A DNA stretch of 64,000 nucleotides from Microbulbifer hainanensis (GCF_014904735.1 NZ_JACZCR010000039.1:1-64000), one strand, 5' to 3'; shown: positions 54,197 through 63,690, numbered from the stretch's first letter. A program made the numbers and translations. Notes: generated from the sequence alone by a model not told the origin.

Positions 54197-54333
54197 CGAT
54201 ATTTTCCCTCATCGTGGTCGTTATTTTTGTGTTTTTCCACTCCCCGCCGCGCTTCCAACCACGCGTCCGTCGACATTCACCACTGCCGCCAGCGCCCTGG
54301 GCGGCGCGAGAGGACAGCCATCTTGCCAATTAG

Positions 54334-54362
54334 AATATAGTAATACAATAATGTTATTGACC
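54334..54362 (-). promoter_or_regulatory. Operator-like palindrome upstream of the GH43-LamG gene
   Basis: CAATAATGTTATTG (54346-54359) is a perfect CAATAA/TTATTG inverted repeat with a 2-bp centre, inside ATACAATAATG, sharing the ACAATAAT core with other sites. On the minus strand TATATT (54339-54334) could be a -10, but the -35 position is poor, so the promoter is less certain than the operator. Confidence 0.5.
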
Positions 54363-54556
54363 TTCGGAGTATAAGAATGGCGCACGAAATTCCGCTGAAT
54401 TCCCCTTAACGGAACCGGACAGGGCGGGATTTGCGAGGTTTTGGCGGGCTGTGGTGTGAATCGAGGCGCCTGGAGGCGTGTGATTGTATGGCGCGAAAAT
54501 CGCCCTGAATACTACCGAGAATGATCATAAAGTATAACAAAAGCGCCTTTTTGGCG

Positions 54557-54585
54557 TTGACTAGACGATTTTTGCTGGCTAGTAT
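54557..54585 (+). promoter_or_regulatory. Probable promoter of the TonB-dependent receptor
   Basis: TTGACT (54557-54562), 17-bp spacer, TAGTAT (54580-54585). AATCATAATACAAATG just downstream (54591-54606) resembles the operator core weakly and would overlap the transcription start, so the receptor may belong to the same regulon. Confidence 0.45.
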
Positions 54586-54676
54586 CCCTTAATCATAATA
54601 CAAATGTGGTTGTGATTGTCCCAATCCTCCGCCGAATAGGCGAGCCAGGGCCGATACAAGACCCGTAAAAAGAGAA

Positions 54677-54706
54677 GCGCGTGTCGACCTTGGTCGAAAT
54701 ACGCGC
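54677..54706 (+). other. Strong hairpin in the TonB-receptor leader
   Basis: GCGCGT (54677-54682) pairs with ACGCGC (54701-54706), and inside it TCGAC (54684-54688) pairs with GTCGA (54693-54697) around CTTG. No T-run follows, so it is an mRNA structure rather than a terminator. It lies just ahead of a ribosome-site-like GAGAGGA and a small frame. Confidence 0.5.
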
Positions 54707-54734
54707 CAAAATAAGAAAGAGAGAGGACCAGGCG

Positions 54735-54977
54735 ATGAGAGAGCCGCGATTATTCCGCGTCTACGCTGCTGCTGTGCCCGCGATGACCGCGCCGGCCGGC
54801 ACTCCGCAATATTCCTCCCGAGCCGCCAGTCAGGCTGCCGGCACCTTCCCCGATACCGATAAGGACTTCGCGCTCAGAGAGCGCCAATGTGGTCTGAACA
54901 GCCATCACACTCTTCCGCCCAGAGCAGGGATTCGATCTGCACGTGACGGAAGTTGTGTTGGCGGAATTACGCGCTGA
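54735..54977 (+). CDS. Possible small leader ORF before the TonB receptor
   Basis: An 80-residue frame begins at ATG 54735 behind GAGAGGA with 7-nt spacing, ends 94 nt before the receptor start and is in the same direction. It begins MREPRLFRVYAAAVPAMTAP and shows no recognisable family, signal peptide or low-complexity helix. It could be a leader peptide or chance coding in a long untranslated region. Confidence is low. Confidence 0.2.
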   Translation: MREPRLFRVYAAAVPAMTAPAGTPQYSSRAASQAAGTFPDTDKDFALRERQCGLNSHHTLPPRAGIRSARDGSCVGGITR

Positions 54978-55071
54978 TTTCAGCGTGGGTTTCGTGGGGC
55001 CTGGTGTTGTTTGGTCGGGCTCTGAATTTTCGGCAACACAATAAATAATAAAACCCAGATGGGAGATATTT

Positions 55072-57876
55072 ATGTTCAAGCAGCGTTTACTCTGTTCATC
55101 CATTGCGATGGTGGGCGCCCTTGGCGGTATGCAGGCTATCGCACAAACAGACAGCAACAGCTCCGGTGCCATCGAAGAAGTTGAAGTGACCGGCATTCGC
55201 GCGAGCCTGGAAAAAGCGATCGACATCAAGCAGCAGAAAATGCAGATCGTCGACTCTATCGTTGCCGAAGATATCGGCAAGTTCCCCGACAACAACGTCG
55301 TTGAAGCCCTGCAGCGGGTCTCCGGTGTGCAGGTGACCGACCGCGGTACTGGTGAAGTTAATACCGTTTCCATCCGCGGCCTGACCGACGTGACCACTAC
55401 CGTCAACGGCCGCCAGATTTTCACTGCCTCCGGTCGCTCGGTGGCGCTGGCCGATGTGCCGGCGAGTCTGTTGAAGAGCGTGGACGTTTACAAAACCCGC
55501 TCGGCAAACCAGCTCGAAAGCGGCATCGCCGGACAGATCGATATTCACACCCAGCGCCCGTTCGATTTCGACGGCAGCAAGGTGGTCCTTGCGGCGCGTG
55601 GTATCAACCAGGAGCAGGCGGATTCCACCGATCCCAACCTGAGTGGCCTGTTCAGTAACCGCTGGCAGACCAGCGCCGGTGATTTTGGTGCACTGGTAAA
55701 CTTTTCTTATGCGGAGACCAACTACCGCGACCAGAGCATCACCCCCGGTGCCGTGGTGCCCTTCGTGACTGGCGATGCGCCGGACGGTTGGGTGCCCTAT
55801 GAGCGTATTTTCCCCACCGATGGCCGCGTGAGTGAAGATCCGGTCTGGCAACCAGGTCTGGAATCCGGTCTGCCCTATGGTGCCGGTTCCACGCTGCAGA
55901 TGAACGGCCAGGACGTTAACTATGTACTGGGCCGCGACGCCATCTTTGCCAGCGATTTCACTGGTAAGCGCGAGCGCCCGGCCGCAAATATCTCGCTGCA
56001 GTTTGCCCCTAACGACTCTTCCGAATATCTGTTTGAAGCCTTCTACAATGGCTACCGCAACGAATCGTTCAACTCGCTGATGTTCTCCTTCGTTGACTGG
56101 TGGGGCGATGCATCCGGCCTGCCGCGCGGTGGCGATGTGGAACTGTACCCTGGCACCAATGTGGTCAAGGCCCGCGATGTGGACCACCCCTATGGTTTCA
56201 ACAGTGGCGACCTGACCGAGAGCCAGACCGATAGCTACGTCTATGCGCTGGGTGGTAAATGGGATATCAGCGACAGCTTCAGGCTGGAATCCGAAATCGT
56301 CTACCAGAACAGTAAGTACGAAACCAACTTTATCGCCATGCGCACCGACCGCGTCGCTTACGGCCTGGGTGTGGACTTCAACAGCGGCGACGGCATGCCG
56401 GATCTGGAGTTCTATGACGACCCCGCCACGCCCAACGTGGATGAGAGTGATCTGACTGATGCTTCCCAGTGGAATGTTGCCCAGCTGTATGACAACGGCG
56501 GCAGTAGTGAGGGCGATGCGCTAACTTACACGTTAGACGGCGAGCTGGATGTGAATTTCGGCTGGGTCAACAAACTGGACTTTGGCCTCAGTTACGATGC
56601 GCGCGGCGCTTCGGAAGCGACTCGCGGCCAAGACGCCTATCTGGGCCGGCCACTCAGTGAGCTGCCTGATGGACTGCAGTACACCAGCCGTGGCTTCTTT
56701 GACGGGCGCACCGATATTCCCACTGAGTGGGTAGTCGCCAACGGGTATTACCTGAGCGACCACATCGGTGAATTCCGCTCGATGTACGGCCTGCAGGCGC
56801 AACCGCTGGAAAAAACCTTCGAAATCGATGAGGCCACTACCTCGCTGTACCTGCAGGGCGACTTTGATACGGAAATCGCCGGCAAGACCCTGGATGGTGA
56901 ATTTGGCCTGCGTTACGTGTCAGCTGACACTGATATGACCTTTTACGATATCGATGTGGATGCGGGCCAGCCGGGACACAAAAGTTCAGCAACCGCCAGC
57001 AACTCCAAGCTGCTACCGAGCTTCGTGACCCGCTATCACCTGACCGACGATCTGATGGCGCGCTTCGCCTATACTGAGACGCTGCGCCGCCCGAATTTCA
57101 GTCAGCTGAACTCCTTTATTTACTACTACGAAGACGTGACCAATATTGGTTACGGTACGGCCTCCGGTGGCAACCCGGACCTGAAACCGGTGGAGTCGCA
57201 GAATCTCGACCTGTCCCTGGAATGGTACTTCTCCGATACCAGCGCGATTTACGGCACCCTGTTCCGCCGCAATATTGACGGCTTCGTTTACGATTCCGTG
57301 CGCCGGGTGACTTACCAGGGGCCGGATGACACTGCGCCTTATCCGTATATTCTGTCCCAGCCGGACAACAGTTCCGACGGCGTGCTGAAGGGCTTTGAAC
57401 TGGGTGCGGTTTACTTCCCGGACAATCTGCCGGCGTGGCTCGACGGCTTCGGCGTTCAGGCCAGCTATACCGCGCTGGACTCCTCGCAGAAGATTCCGCT
57501 ATACGACGAGCTGGGTAACAAAACCGGTATGAAGGAAACACCGATGTTCGGTGTGTCGGATTCCTCTTACAGCGTGGTGCTGGCCTACGACAAGGGACCG
57601 GCGGATATGCGTCTGTCCTATGTATGGCGCGATGACTTCCTCAACAATTATGAGGCACGCCTGTTCGCCAACCCACTGGGTGTATACCGCAAGGCAGAAA
57701 CCAGTATGGATTTCCAGGCCAGTTACGACGTGACGGACAACCTGCTGGTTACCTTCGATGCGACCAATCTGCTCGACGGGGAATACCAGAGCTACTACGA
57801 AAACCCAAGTGTCTATAACTTCGGCTCTTCCATTTACAGTCGTACCTTTGCGCTGGGCGCGCGCTACTCCTTCTAA
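55072..57876 (+). CDS. TonB-dependent receptor, probable arabino-oligosaccharide uptake
   Basis: Outer-membrane active transporter, 934 residues. Signal peptide MFKQRLLCSS through AIAQ, then the plug domain (about 45-165) with DSIVAEDIGKFPDNNVVEAL, VSGVQVTDRG, VSIRGL and QLESGIAGQIDIHTQRP. The 22-strand barrel ends FALGARYSF with the terminal aromatic. The FPDNNVVEALQRVSGV motif marks the large Xanthomonas/Caulobacter-type TonB receptor group used for plant oligosaccharides. No SusD partner exists, as expected in proteobacteria. Its position after the GH43-LamG gene suggests arabinan oligomers as cargo, which is inference. Confidence 0.92.
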   Translation: MFKQRLLCSSIAMVGALGGMQAIAQTDSNSSGAIEEVEVTGIRASLEKAIDIKQQKMQIVDSIVAEDIGKFPDNNVVEALQRVSGVQVTDRGTGEVNTVSIRGLTDVTTTVNGRQIFTASGRSVALADVPASLLKSVDVYKTRSANQLESGIAGQIDIHTQRPFDFDGSKVVLAARGINQEQADSTDPNLSGLFSNRWQTSAGDFGALVNFSYAETNYRDQSITPGAVVPFVTGDAPDGWVPYERIFPTDGRVSEDPVWQPGLESGLPYGAGSTLQMNGQDVNYVLGRDAIFASDFTGKRERPAANISLQFAPNDSSEYLFEAFYNGYRNESFNSLMFSFVDWWGDASGLPRGGDVELYPGTNVVKARDVDHPYGFNSGDLTESQTDSYVYALGGKWDISDSFRLESEIVYQNSKYETNFIAMRTDRVAYGLGVDFNSGDGMPDLEFYDDPATPNVDESDLTDASQWNVAQLYDNGGSSEGDALTYTLDGELDVNFGWVNKLDFGLSYDARGASEATRGQDAYLGRPLSELPDGLQYTSRGFFDGRTDIPTEWVVANGYYLSDHIGEFRSMYGLQAQPLEKTFEIDEATTSLYLQGDFDTEIAGKTLDGEFGLRYVSADTDMTFYDIDVDAGQPGHKSSATASNSKLLPSFVTRYHLTDDLMARFAYTETLRRPNFSQLNSFIYYYEDVTNIGYGTASGGNPDLKPVESQNLDLSLEWYFSDTSAIYGTLFRRNIDGFVYDSVRRVTYQGPDDTAPYPYILSQPDNSSDGVLKGFELGAVYFPDNLPAWLDGFGVQASYTALDSSQKIPLYDELGNKTGMKETPMFGVSDSSYSVVLAYDKGPADMRLSYVWRDDFLNNYEARLFANPLGVYRKAETSMDFQASYDVTDNLLVTFDATNLLDGEYQSYYENPSVYNFGSSIYSRTFALGARYSF

Positions 57877-57903
57877 CAGGACTCATCATCGCGTCTCACA
57901 TTC

Positions 57904-57930
57904 AGGCAGCCCTCGGGCTGCCTTTTTTTA
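57904..57930 (+). terminator. Intrinsic terminator of the TonB receptor gene
   Basis: AGGCAGCC (57904-57911), CTCG loop, GGCTGCCT (57916-57923), then TTTTTT. It lies 27 nt after the stop codon. Confidence 0.9.
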
Positions 57931-57970
57931 TTGCCCGTTGCAAGTCGGTGCGGCAGATCGACGCGTGATC

Positions 57971-59467
57971 TCAGTGATGGCTCGGGAAACTGAACTGCAC
58001 GCCCTCGCGGACGCCACTGGCCGGCCAGCGCTGCGTCATGGTTTTGCGCACGGTATAGAAGCGCACGGAATCCGGACCATAGGCGTGCAGGTCGCCGAAG
58101 CGTGAATGTTTCCAGCCGCCAAAACTCTGGTAGGCCACCGGTACCGGCAGGGGCACGTTGATGCCGACCATGCCGATCTTGATGTTGTCGCTGAAGTAGC
58201 GCGCCGCCTCGCCGTCGCGGGTAAAAATACAGGTGCCGTTGCCGTACTCGTGGGCGTCGATGATATCCATTCCTTCCTGCACGGTTTCCACGCGCATGAC
58301 GCACAGCACCGGGCCGAAGATTTCCTCCGAGTGGATGACCATCCCCTGTTTCACCCGATCGAACAGGCAGGCGCCGAGGTAATTGCCGTTTTCGAAACCG
58401 GCGACGGTCAGGCCGCGACCGTCGACTGCCAGCTCGGCGCCTTCCTCGATACCGGTGGCGATATAGCCCTCGACCTTTTCCTTCAGCGCGCGGGTGACCA
58501 TCGGGCCCATATCATTGTTGTTGTCCATGCCGTCGCCAACTTTCAGTTCAGCGATCTGCGCCTTGAGTTTCTCCACCAGGGCATCGGCGGTGGCATCGCC
58601 CACGGCGACGACCACGGAGATCGCCATACAGCGCTCGCCACAGGAACCATAGGCGGCGCCCATCAGTGCACTGGCCGCGTTGTCCAGATCCGCATCCGGC
58701 AGCACCAGCGCGTGATTCTTGGCGCCGCCAAACGACTGCACCCGTTTACCGCTGGCGGTGCCGGTGGTGTAGACATATTCGGCAATCGGCGTGGAGCCAA
58801 CAAAACTGACGGCCTGTACGCGCTTGTCGGTCAGCAGCGTATCCACGGCTTCCTTGTCGCCGTTGACGACATTCAGCACACCCGGGGGGATGCCGGCCTC
58901 CATGCCCAGCTGGGCAATAAACAGCGCGCAGCTGGGATCGCGTTCGGAGGGTTTCAATACAAAAGTGTTGCCGCAGGCAATGGCCATCGGCCACATCCAC
59001 AGTGGCACCATGGCGGGAAAGTTGAACGGTGTGATACCGGCGCAGACGCCCAGTGGCTGGAACTCGCTCCAGGAATCGATCGCCGGCCCGACGTTGCGGC
59101 TGTGCTCACCCTTCAGTAACTCGGGTACGCCGCAAGTGTATTCGACGTTTTCTATGCCGCGCTGCAGTTCGCCCATGGCGTCGTTCAGGACCTTGCCGTG
59201 TTCACGGGTGAGTAATTCGCAGATCTTGTCGGCGTTCTGTTCCAACAGGTCCTTGAGGCGGAACATGATGCGCGCGCGCTTGATCGGGGGTACATCGCGC
59301 CAGGCCGGGTAGGCGGCAGCTGCGGCACTGATCGCATCTTCCACCGTGGCCTTGCTGGCCAGGGCGACTCTGGCGGTTACCTCGTTGGTGGACGGATTGA
59401 CCAGGTCCTGATGACGCTGGTCGGTGGCGACGATTTTGCCGTTGATCAGGTGGCCGACGGTTTGCAT
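57971..59467 (-). CDS. mmsA: CoA-acylating methylmalonate-semialdehyde dehydrogenase
   Basis: Aldehyde dehydrogenase, 498 residues, converting methylmalonate or malonate semialdehyde to propionyl- or acetyl-CoA in valine, beta-alanine and inositol breakdown. The nucleophilic Cys lies in YGSCGERCMAIS (near 280), a pattern specific to MmsA. ITPFNFPAMVPLWMWPMAIA and the RVQSFGGAKNHALVLPDAD stretch, which lacks the glutamate general base of ordinary ALDHs, also mark the CoA-dependent group. It is convergent with the TonB receptor. No other valine or inositol genes are present, so the link to pentose metabolism is unclear. Confidence 0.93.
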   Translation of the reverse strand: MQTVGHLINGKIVATDQRHQDLVNPSTNEVTARVALASKATVEDAISAAAAAYPAWRDVPPIKRARIMFRLKDLLEQNADKICELLTREHGKVLNDAMGELQRGIENVEYTCGVPELLKGEHSRNVGPAIDSWSEFQPLGVCAGITPFNFPAMVPLWMWPMAIACGNTFVLKPSERDPSCALFIAQLGMEAGIPPGVLNVVNGDKEAVDTLLTDKRVQAVSFVGSTPIAEYVYTTGTASGKRVQSFGGAKNHALVLPDADLDNAASALMGAAYGSCGERCMAISVVVAVGDATADALVEKLKAQIAELKVGDGMDNNNDMGPMVTRALKEKVEGYIATGIEEGAELAVDGRGLTVAGFENGNYLGACLFDRVKQGMVIHSEEIFGPVLCVMRVETVQEGMDIIDAHEYGNGTCIFTRDGEAARYFSDNIKIGMVGINVPLPVPVAYQSFGGWKHSRFGDLHAYGPDSVRFYTVRKTMTQRWPASGVREGVQFSFPSHH

Positions 59468-59677
59468 GATGTCGTCTCCTTGGGTTTATCCTGTTATTCG
59501 AGTGGCTGTTTTCCCGCGGATAGGATTGCCGGAATCTGGAGTGTTCGTCAGCGGAATCCGCCCGGGAAAGACATTACTGTCTGTCAGGCTTCGAGCATAA
59601 GCGGTAATGGCGGGCGCGGCTCCGGCCTGTGCGCCGCAATGTAAATTGGCGCGCCAGTATTTTGCCGCAGAGAACGG

Positions 59678-59710
59678 AAAAACCCCGCCGGGACGTTTGT
59701 CCACGGGCGG
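59678..59710 (-). terminator. Probable recQ terminator
   Basis: On the minus strand CCGCC (59710-59706) and GGAC (59702-59699) pair with GTCC (59694-59691) and GGCGG (59689-59685) around AAAC, followed by GGTTTTT. The stem is imperfect, but the position just after the recQ stop is right. Confidence 0.5.
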
Positions 59711-59735
59711 TGGGGCAGGTTAGGTGGCCGTGGAG

Positions 59736-61553
59736 CTAGAGGGTGGAAGCTGGCGCGAAGTCCCGCAACACTGCCAGGAAGGCGTCGCCGAATTTTTCCA
59801 GCTTGCTGTCGCCGATGCCGGAAACGGCCAGTAGCGCTTCCCGGCTCTGGGGTTTGGCTGCCACCATGCCGCGCAGTGTGGCGTCGTGGAAAATCACATA
59901 GGGAGGGACGCCCTTGTCCTCCGCGAGCTGCTTGCGGCAGGCGCGCAGGGCCTGCCACAGGGGTTCGTCAGCGGGGTCGATATCGGCCGCCGCGGCGCCA
60001 GAACGGGACTCCCCGCGACTTGCTTTCGCGCTCGGTGGCAGCGTGCGCAACTCGACGGATTCCTCCCCGCGCAGCAGCGGGCGGCAGGCCTCTGTCAGGC
60101 GCAGGTTCTGGAATTCCCCTTCGACCTCGAGATAGCCGCGGACTACCAGCTGGCGCACCACGGCGCGCCATTCATTGGCCGTATATTCGGTGCCGATCCC
60201 ATAGGTGGAGACCTTGTCGTGCCCGAATTTGCGCACTTTTTCGTTCTCTGAGCCGCGCAATACATCGATGACATGGGCGGCGCCGAAACGCTGGCCGGTG
60301 CGGTAGACACAGGACAGCAGTTTGGCGGCCGCCTGGGTGCCATCCCAGGTCTGCGGCGGTTGCAGGCAGGTGTCACAGTTGCCGCAGGGTTGGGGCAGTT
60401 CCTCGGCGAAATAACGCAGCAGTGCCTGGCGGCGGCAGCTGGTGATTTCACACAGGCCGAGCATGGCATTGAGGCGATTTCGCTCCTGGCGCTTGTGCTC
60501 CTCGCTGCCCTCAGAGCCGGCGGCCATCTGCCCCAGTTTCACCACGTCTTCCAGTCCGTAGAGCAGCAGCGTGGTGGAGGCTTCGCCGTCGCGCCCGGCG
60601 CGGCCGGTTTCCTGGTAATAGGCTTCGACACTCTTGGGCAGGTCGAGGTGGGCGACGAAGCGCACGTCCGGCTTGTCGATCCCCATGCCAAACGCGATGG
60701 TGGCGACAACGATGACACCGTCTTCGCGCAGGAAGCGGCGCTGGTGGTCGGCGCGCACATCGGCGGGGAGACCGGCGTGATAGGGCAAGGCGTTGAAACC
60801 CTGCTGGCGCAGCCAGTCGGCGGTGTTCTCTACCTTGCTGCGGGACAGGCAGTAGACGATACCGGCATTGTCCTGCTGTTCGTCGCGCAGAAACTGTAAC
60901 AATTGGCGGCGCGGGTTGTTCTTCTGCGCAATGCGATACTGGATGTTGGGGCGGTCGAAGCTGCTGACGAAGTGCTCGGCACCCTCGAGATCCAGGCGTC
61001 GGGCTATCTCCTCGCGGGTGCGCTGGTCGGCAGTGGCGGTCAGCGCAATGCGCGGCACCCGCGGAAACTGCTCGTGCAGGCAGTTCAGCTGCAGGTAGTC
61101 GGCGCGGAAGTCGTGTCCCCACTGGGAGACGCAGTGGGCCTCGTCAATCGCAAACAGCGACAGCTCCACCCGCTGCAACAGTCCCAGCGTGCGGGGCTGC
61201 AGTAGCCGCTCCGGCGCCAGGTAGAGCAGGTCCAGCTCCCCGTGCAGCAGGGCGGTCTCGATATTCTGCGCTTCGTCGAACGGCAGGGACGAGTTCAGGA
61301 AGGCGGCGCGTACGCCGGCGGCCTGAAGTGCCTCCACCTGGTCTTGCATCAGGGCAATGAGCGGCGACACAACCACGCCGCAACCGGGGCGCGCCAGCGC
61401 CGGTATCTGGTAGCAAAGGGACTTGCCGCCGCCAGTGGGCATCAGGACCAGGGCATCGCGGCCCGACATCAGGGTGTCGATGACCTGGCGCTGGGGCCCG
61501 CGGAATTCGGTGTAGCCGAAGGTGTGTTCGAGGATCTGCTGAGGGGATGTCAT
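59736..61553 (-). CDS. recQ: ATP-dependent DNA helicase RecQ
   Basis: Superfamily 2 3'-5' helicase of recombination repair, 605 residues. Helicase motifs: Walker [13 protein letters not shown] (about 38-49), DEAH box [17 protein letters not shown], motif [10 protein letters not shown], motifs V-VI ([29 protein letters not shown]). The RQC zinc site [10 protein letters not shown]...CGNCDTC is intact, followed by a winged helix. The HRDC domain closes the protein ([20 protein letters not shown]). Length and order equal E. coli RecQ. Confidence 0.96.
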   Translation of the reverse strand: MTSPQQILEHTFGYTEFRGPQRQVIDTLMSGRDALVLMPTGGGKSLCYQIPALARPGCGVVVSPLIALMQDQVEALQAAGVRAAFLNSSLPFDEAQNIETALLHGELDLLYLAPERLLQPRTLGLLQRVELSLFAIDEAHCVSQWGHDFRADYLQLNCLHEQFPRVPRIALTATADQRTREEIARRLDLEGAEHFVSSFDRPNIQYRIAQKNNPRRQLLQFLRDEQQDNAGIVYCLSRSKVENTADWLRQQGFNALPYHAGLPADVRADHQRRFLREDGVIVVATIAFGMGIDKPDVRFVAHLDLPKSVEAYYQETGRAGRDGEASTTLLLYGLEDVVKLGQMAAGSEGSEEHKRQERNRLNAMLGLCEITSCRRQALLRYFAEELPQPCGNCDTCLQPPQTWDGTQAAAKLLSCVYRTGQRFGAAHVIDVLRGSENEKVRKFGHDKVSTYGIGTEYTANEWRAVVRQLVVRGYLEVEGEFQNLRLTEACRPLLRGEESVELRTLPPSAKASRGESRSGAAAADIDPADEPLWQALRACRKQLAEDKGVPPYVIFHDATLRGMVAAKPQSREALLAVSGIGDSKLEKFGDAFLAVLRDFAPASTL

Positions 61554-61700
61554 AGCGGCGCAGTATACCGCGGGACCGGCGACATATCAGTGCGCAATGG
61601 CGGGGAAATCGTTGCTCTTCTGGCGGGTTTCACCATTGTATTTGTGGCGGTAATTCACAATATTGTCGTGCTTTTGATCATGGTTTGCGGGCCGTCGGAC

Positions 61701-61706
61701 TATAAT
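61701..61706 (+). promoter_or_regulatory. Possible -10 element upstream of the small lipoprotein gene
   Basis: A perfect TATAAT at 61701-61706, 87 bp before the start codon. The nearest TTGATC (61674-61679) is 21 bp away, too far for an ideal promoter, so the -35 is unresolved. Confidence 0.35.
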
Positions 61707-61792
61707 CGCGGCACCACAGACATAGGCAGGGAGCCTCCCCGGGCGTCCGCGTTGCAGCGACAGGGGTGTGGTAGGGCTTCCGCAAGGACAAA

Positions 61793-62230
61793 ATGATGCG
61801 TACTTCAATAACGATGTCTTGGTTGTTGGCAATGGGGGTGGCGAGCTTCACAGGATGTGCGGCCACGGCTCCGCAGACTCTCGTTCAGTCCGCCCTGGCG
61901 GATACCCACCTCGGCTGGCAGCCGGCACCCGAACACCAGCTGGCTTTCTCCCTGGCCACAGCGACAGGCATCGCGCGCGTTGAGCTGCGCCCGCTCCCGG
62001 ACGACCTGCAGACCCTGACGTTGGACCTGCCGGGCATGCAGAAAGTGGAAGGGGTGCAGTGGGTCGGCGAGAACGGCCAGAGCGCGATGCTGTACAGCGG
62101 TGTCGACGGTGCCGACGGCGTGACCCTGCAGCGCCGGGGGCACGGTTACCGCCTGCAGATCTCCGGCGCGGCGCTTGAGCGCTTGCGCGGTGGCGGTGTA
62201 CTGACGGTGATCGATTACTACCGCGGCTGA
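61793..62230 (+). CDS. Small putative lipoprotein of unknown function
   Basis: Exported 145-residue protein with a lipobox FTGC (Cys22). The mature part is about 120 residues and beta-rich, with phrases such as ARVELRPLPDDLQTLTLDLPGM and VQWVGENGQSAMLYSG. No family is recognised. Start could be ATG 61793 or 61796. It is divergent from recQ (239 bp apart) and convergent with the cyclotransferase. No functional inference is made. Confidence 0.65.
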   Translation: MMRTSITMSWLLAMGVASFTGCAATAPQTLVQSALADTHLGWQPAPEHQLAFSLATATGIARVELRPLPDDLQTLTLDLPGMQKVEGVQWVGENGQSAMLYSGVDGADGVTLQRRGHGYRLQISGAALERLRGGGVLTVIDYYRG

Positions 62231-62239
62231 GTGCTTTCT

Positions 62240-62260
62240 CCCGGCAGCGCCGGCCGGGTT
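62240..62260. terminator. Possible shared terminator
   Basis: CCCGGC (62240-62245) pairs with GCCGGG (62253-62258) around a 7-nt loop, between convergent stops at 62230 and 62260. Only TTT follows on the plus strand, so it is weak. Confidence 0.4.
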
Positions 62261-63039
62261 TACTGTTTCTTCCCGCCTTCGAAACCCAGTCCCTGGGGCT
62301 GAATCAGATAGAGTTTCGGCCAGAACTTGCCCGTGACCCAGAGCCCGTTACGGGTCTCGTCCCAGGCGATGCCATTGGCGACTACATCCGGGTTCCCGGA
62401 CTTTGGCGGCGCCAGTGCGCTGATATCGATCTGCCCCCGCACCAGACCGCTTTGCGGGTCGATGGCGATGATGTGTGTGTCCTGCCAGATATTCGCCCAG
62501 ATCAATCCGTGTACGTATTCCAGTTCATTTAATTGCGACCACTGCCGTCCACCACCGTGAACCTTGAGGCGGCGCTGCACAGTGAAATCTTCCGGGTCGC
62601 GGAAAGTCAGCGTATCGCTGCCGTTACTCATAATCAGTTGCTTGCCGTCACTGGTCAGTCCCCACCCCTCGCCAGAATACTCGTGGGTTTCGAGCGGCTT
62701 CAGGTCGCTGAGCCGGAATACCTGCACGAGACCTGCCTTGTAGGTCAACAGGTACAGGCGGTCGCCGTGTACGGCCAATCCTTCTGCGAAGCGGTTCGCA
62801 GCCAGCCACTTGCGCCGTAGGGGATTGGCGCTGGGGTCGGTATACTCGGCCAGCCAGGACTGCCCGTACAGGCCGCTGCTCTCCCACCAGCGCTGGCCAT
62901 CAAAAAAAAGCCCCTGGGTAAAGTGATCCGCGGGCCGGCTGCGCTCGTCCAGTTTGATGTAGGGGGTATTCGCGAGTGGTACTTCGGCGAAGCCGCTGAG
63001 CGGCATCAGGGCGAGAAGCAGTAACAGAAATTTTTGCAT
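62260..63039 (-). CDS. Glutaminyl-peptide cyclotransferase (propeller type), exported
   Basis: Plant/bacterial-type glutaminyl cyclase, 259 residues, forming N-terminal pyroglutamate on exported proteins. Signal peptide LMPLSGFA/EVPL. The five-bladed propeller family motifs are present: HFTQGLFFDGQRWWESSGLYGQS, RFAEGLAVHGDRLYLLTYKAG, GEGWGLTSDGKQLIMSNGSDTL and QLNELEYVHGLIWANIWQDTHII (read in parts), then GIAWDETRNGLWVTGKFWPKLY. These contain the conserved Glu and Trp residues of the family. It is divergent from the DUF502 gene by 11 bp, so the start regions share a control segment. Confidence 0.9.
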   Translation of the reverse strand: MQKFLLLLLALMPLSGFAEVPLANTPYIKLDERSRPADHFTQGLFFDGQRWWESSGLYGQSWLAEYTDPSANPLRRKWLAANRFAEGLAVHGDRLYLLTYKAGLVQVFRLSDLKPLETHEYSGEGWGLTSDGKQLIMSNGSDTLTFRDPEDFTVQRRLKVHGGGRQWSQLNELEYVHGLIWANIWQDTHIIAIDPQSGLVRGQIDISALAPPKSGNPDVVANGIAWDETRNGLWVTGKFWPKLYLIQPQGLGFEGGKKQ

Positions 63040-63050
63040 CAGAACAGGCT

Positions 63051-63668
63051 ATGACCAGAGTAAAAACGTTTATCACTTTGACCCTGCTGGGGGGCCTGGC
63101 GGTGGTCTTGCCCATCGCCATCTTTATTCTGCTGTTTCAGTGGCTGTTCGGCCACATCAGCGAGCTGGTGGCCCCGGCCGTCCAGTGGTTGGAGGCCCAC
63201 ACACATTTTAAGGATACCCTCGCGCGCCTGGCAGTGATAGCGCTGATTCTCGGCGGCTGTTTTCTGATCGGCCTGCTGGTCAAAACCAGTGTCGGGCGCT
63301 GGCTGCACCGCCATATGGATCACTGGCTGGGGCGTCTTGCGCCGGGATACAACACCATCAAGGACCTGGTGCTGCAGTTCATCGGCAGTGGTACAGGAGA
63401 GGGGGTGCTCGCCGGTCCCGTGGCGCGGGTGAAAATTCACGGCCCCGACATTCCGTTGTCAGTGACGGCGATCGTTACTTCGCGTCACGACAATGGCGAC
63501 TACACCGTGTATGTGCCGACTGCACCGGTACCCACTTCCGGATTTGTCTACCACGTACCGGAGGACTGTGTGGAAATCCTCCCGAACGTAACCGTGGAGG
63601 CGGCAATGAAATCCATCGTCGCCTGCGGCTCGGGCAGCGGCAATCTGCTGGCGCCAGCCACCGAGTAG
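63051..63668 (+). CDS. DUF502 family membrane protein
   Basis: Inner-membrane protein of 205 residues with two N-terminal helices (about 10-30 and 58-80). Family marks: the LLGGLAVVLPIAIFILLFQW opening, LPIA, APGYNTIKDLVLQF and GDYTVYVPTAPVPTSGFVYHVPED followed by VEILPNVTVEAAMKSIVACG. DUF502 proteins are widespread and uncharacterised in bacteria. The gene starts 11 bp from the divergent cyclotransferase start. Confidence 0.88.
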   Translation: MTRVKTFITLTLLGGLAVVLPIAIFILLFQWLFGHISELVAPAVQWLEAHTHFKDTLARLAVIALILGGCFLIGLLVKTSVGRWLHRHMDHWLGRLAPGYNTIKDLVLQFIGSGTGEGVLAGPVARVKIHGPDIPLSVTAIVTSRHDNGDYTVYVPTAPVPTSGFVYHVPEDCVEILPNVTVEAAMKSIVACGSGSGNLLAPATE

Positions 63669-63690
63669 ATTTTTCCAGGTTTCTTCAGAC

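Larger units (their letters stand above)
54197..55071. other. Long control region between GH43-LamG and the TonB receptor
   Basis: This 875-bp gap holds the operator-like palindrome (54346-54359), a probable promoter for the receptor (54557-54585), a strong leader hairpin (54677-54706) and a possible small ORF (54735-54977). The receptor mRNA would have an untranslated leader of about 480 nt. The minus-strand frame open at 54750-55424 runs antisense through the receptor start and is rejected. Confidence 0.55.

Noticed and set aside
54750-55424. 224-codon minus-strand frame over the TonB-receptor start
   Set aside because: It runs antisense through a signal peptide and plug domain that are clearly real.
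57873-59119. Plus- and minus-strand alternative frames over mmsA
   Set aside because: They are shadows of the complete MmsA gene with its intact GERCMA site.
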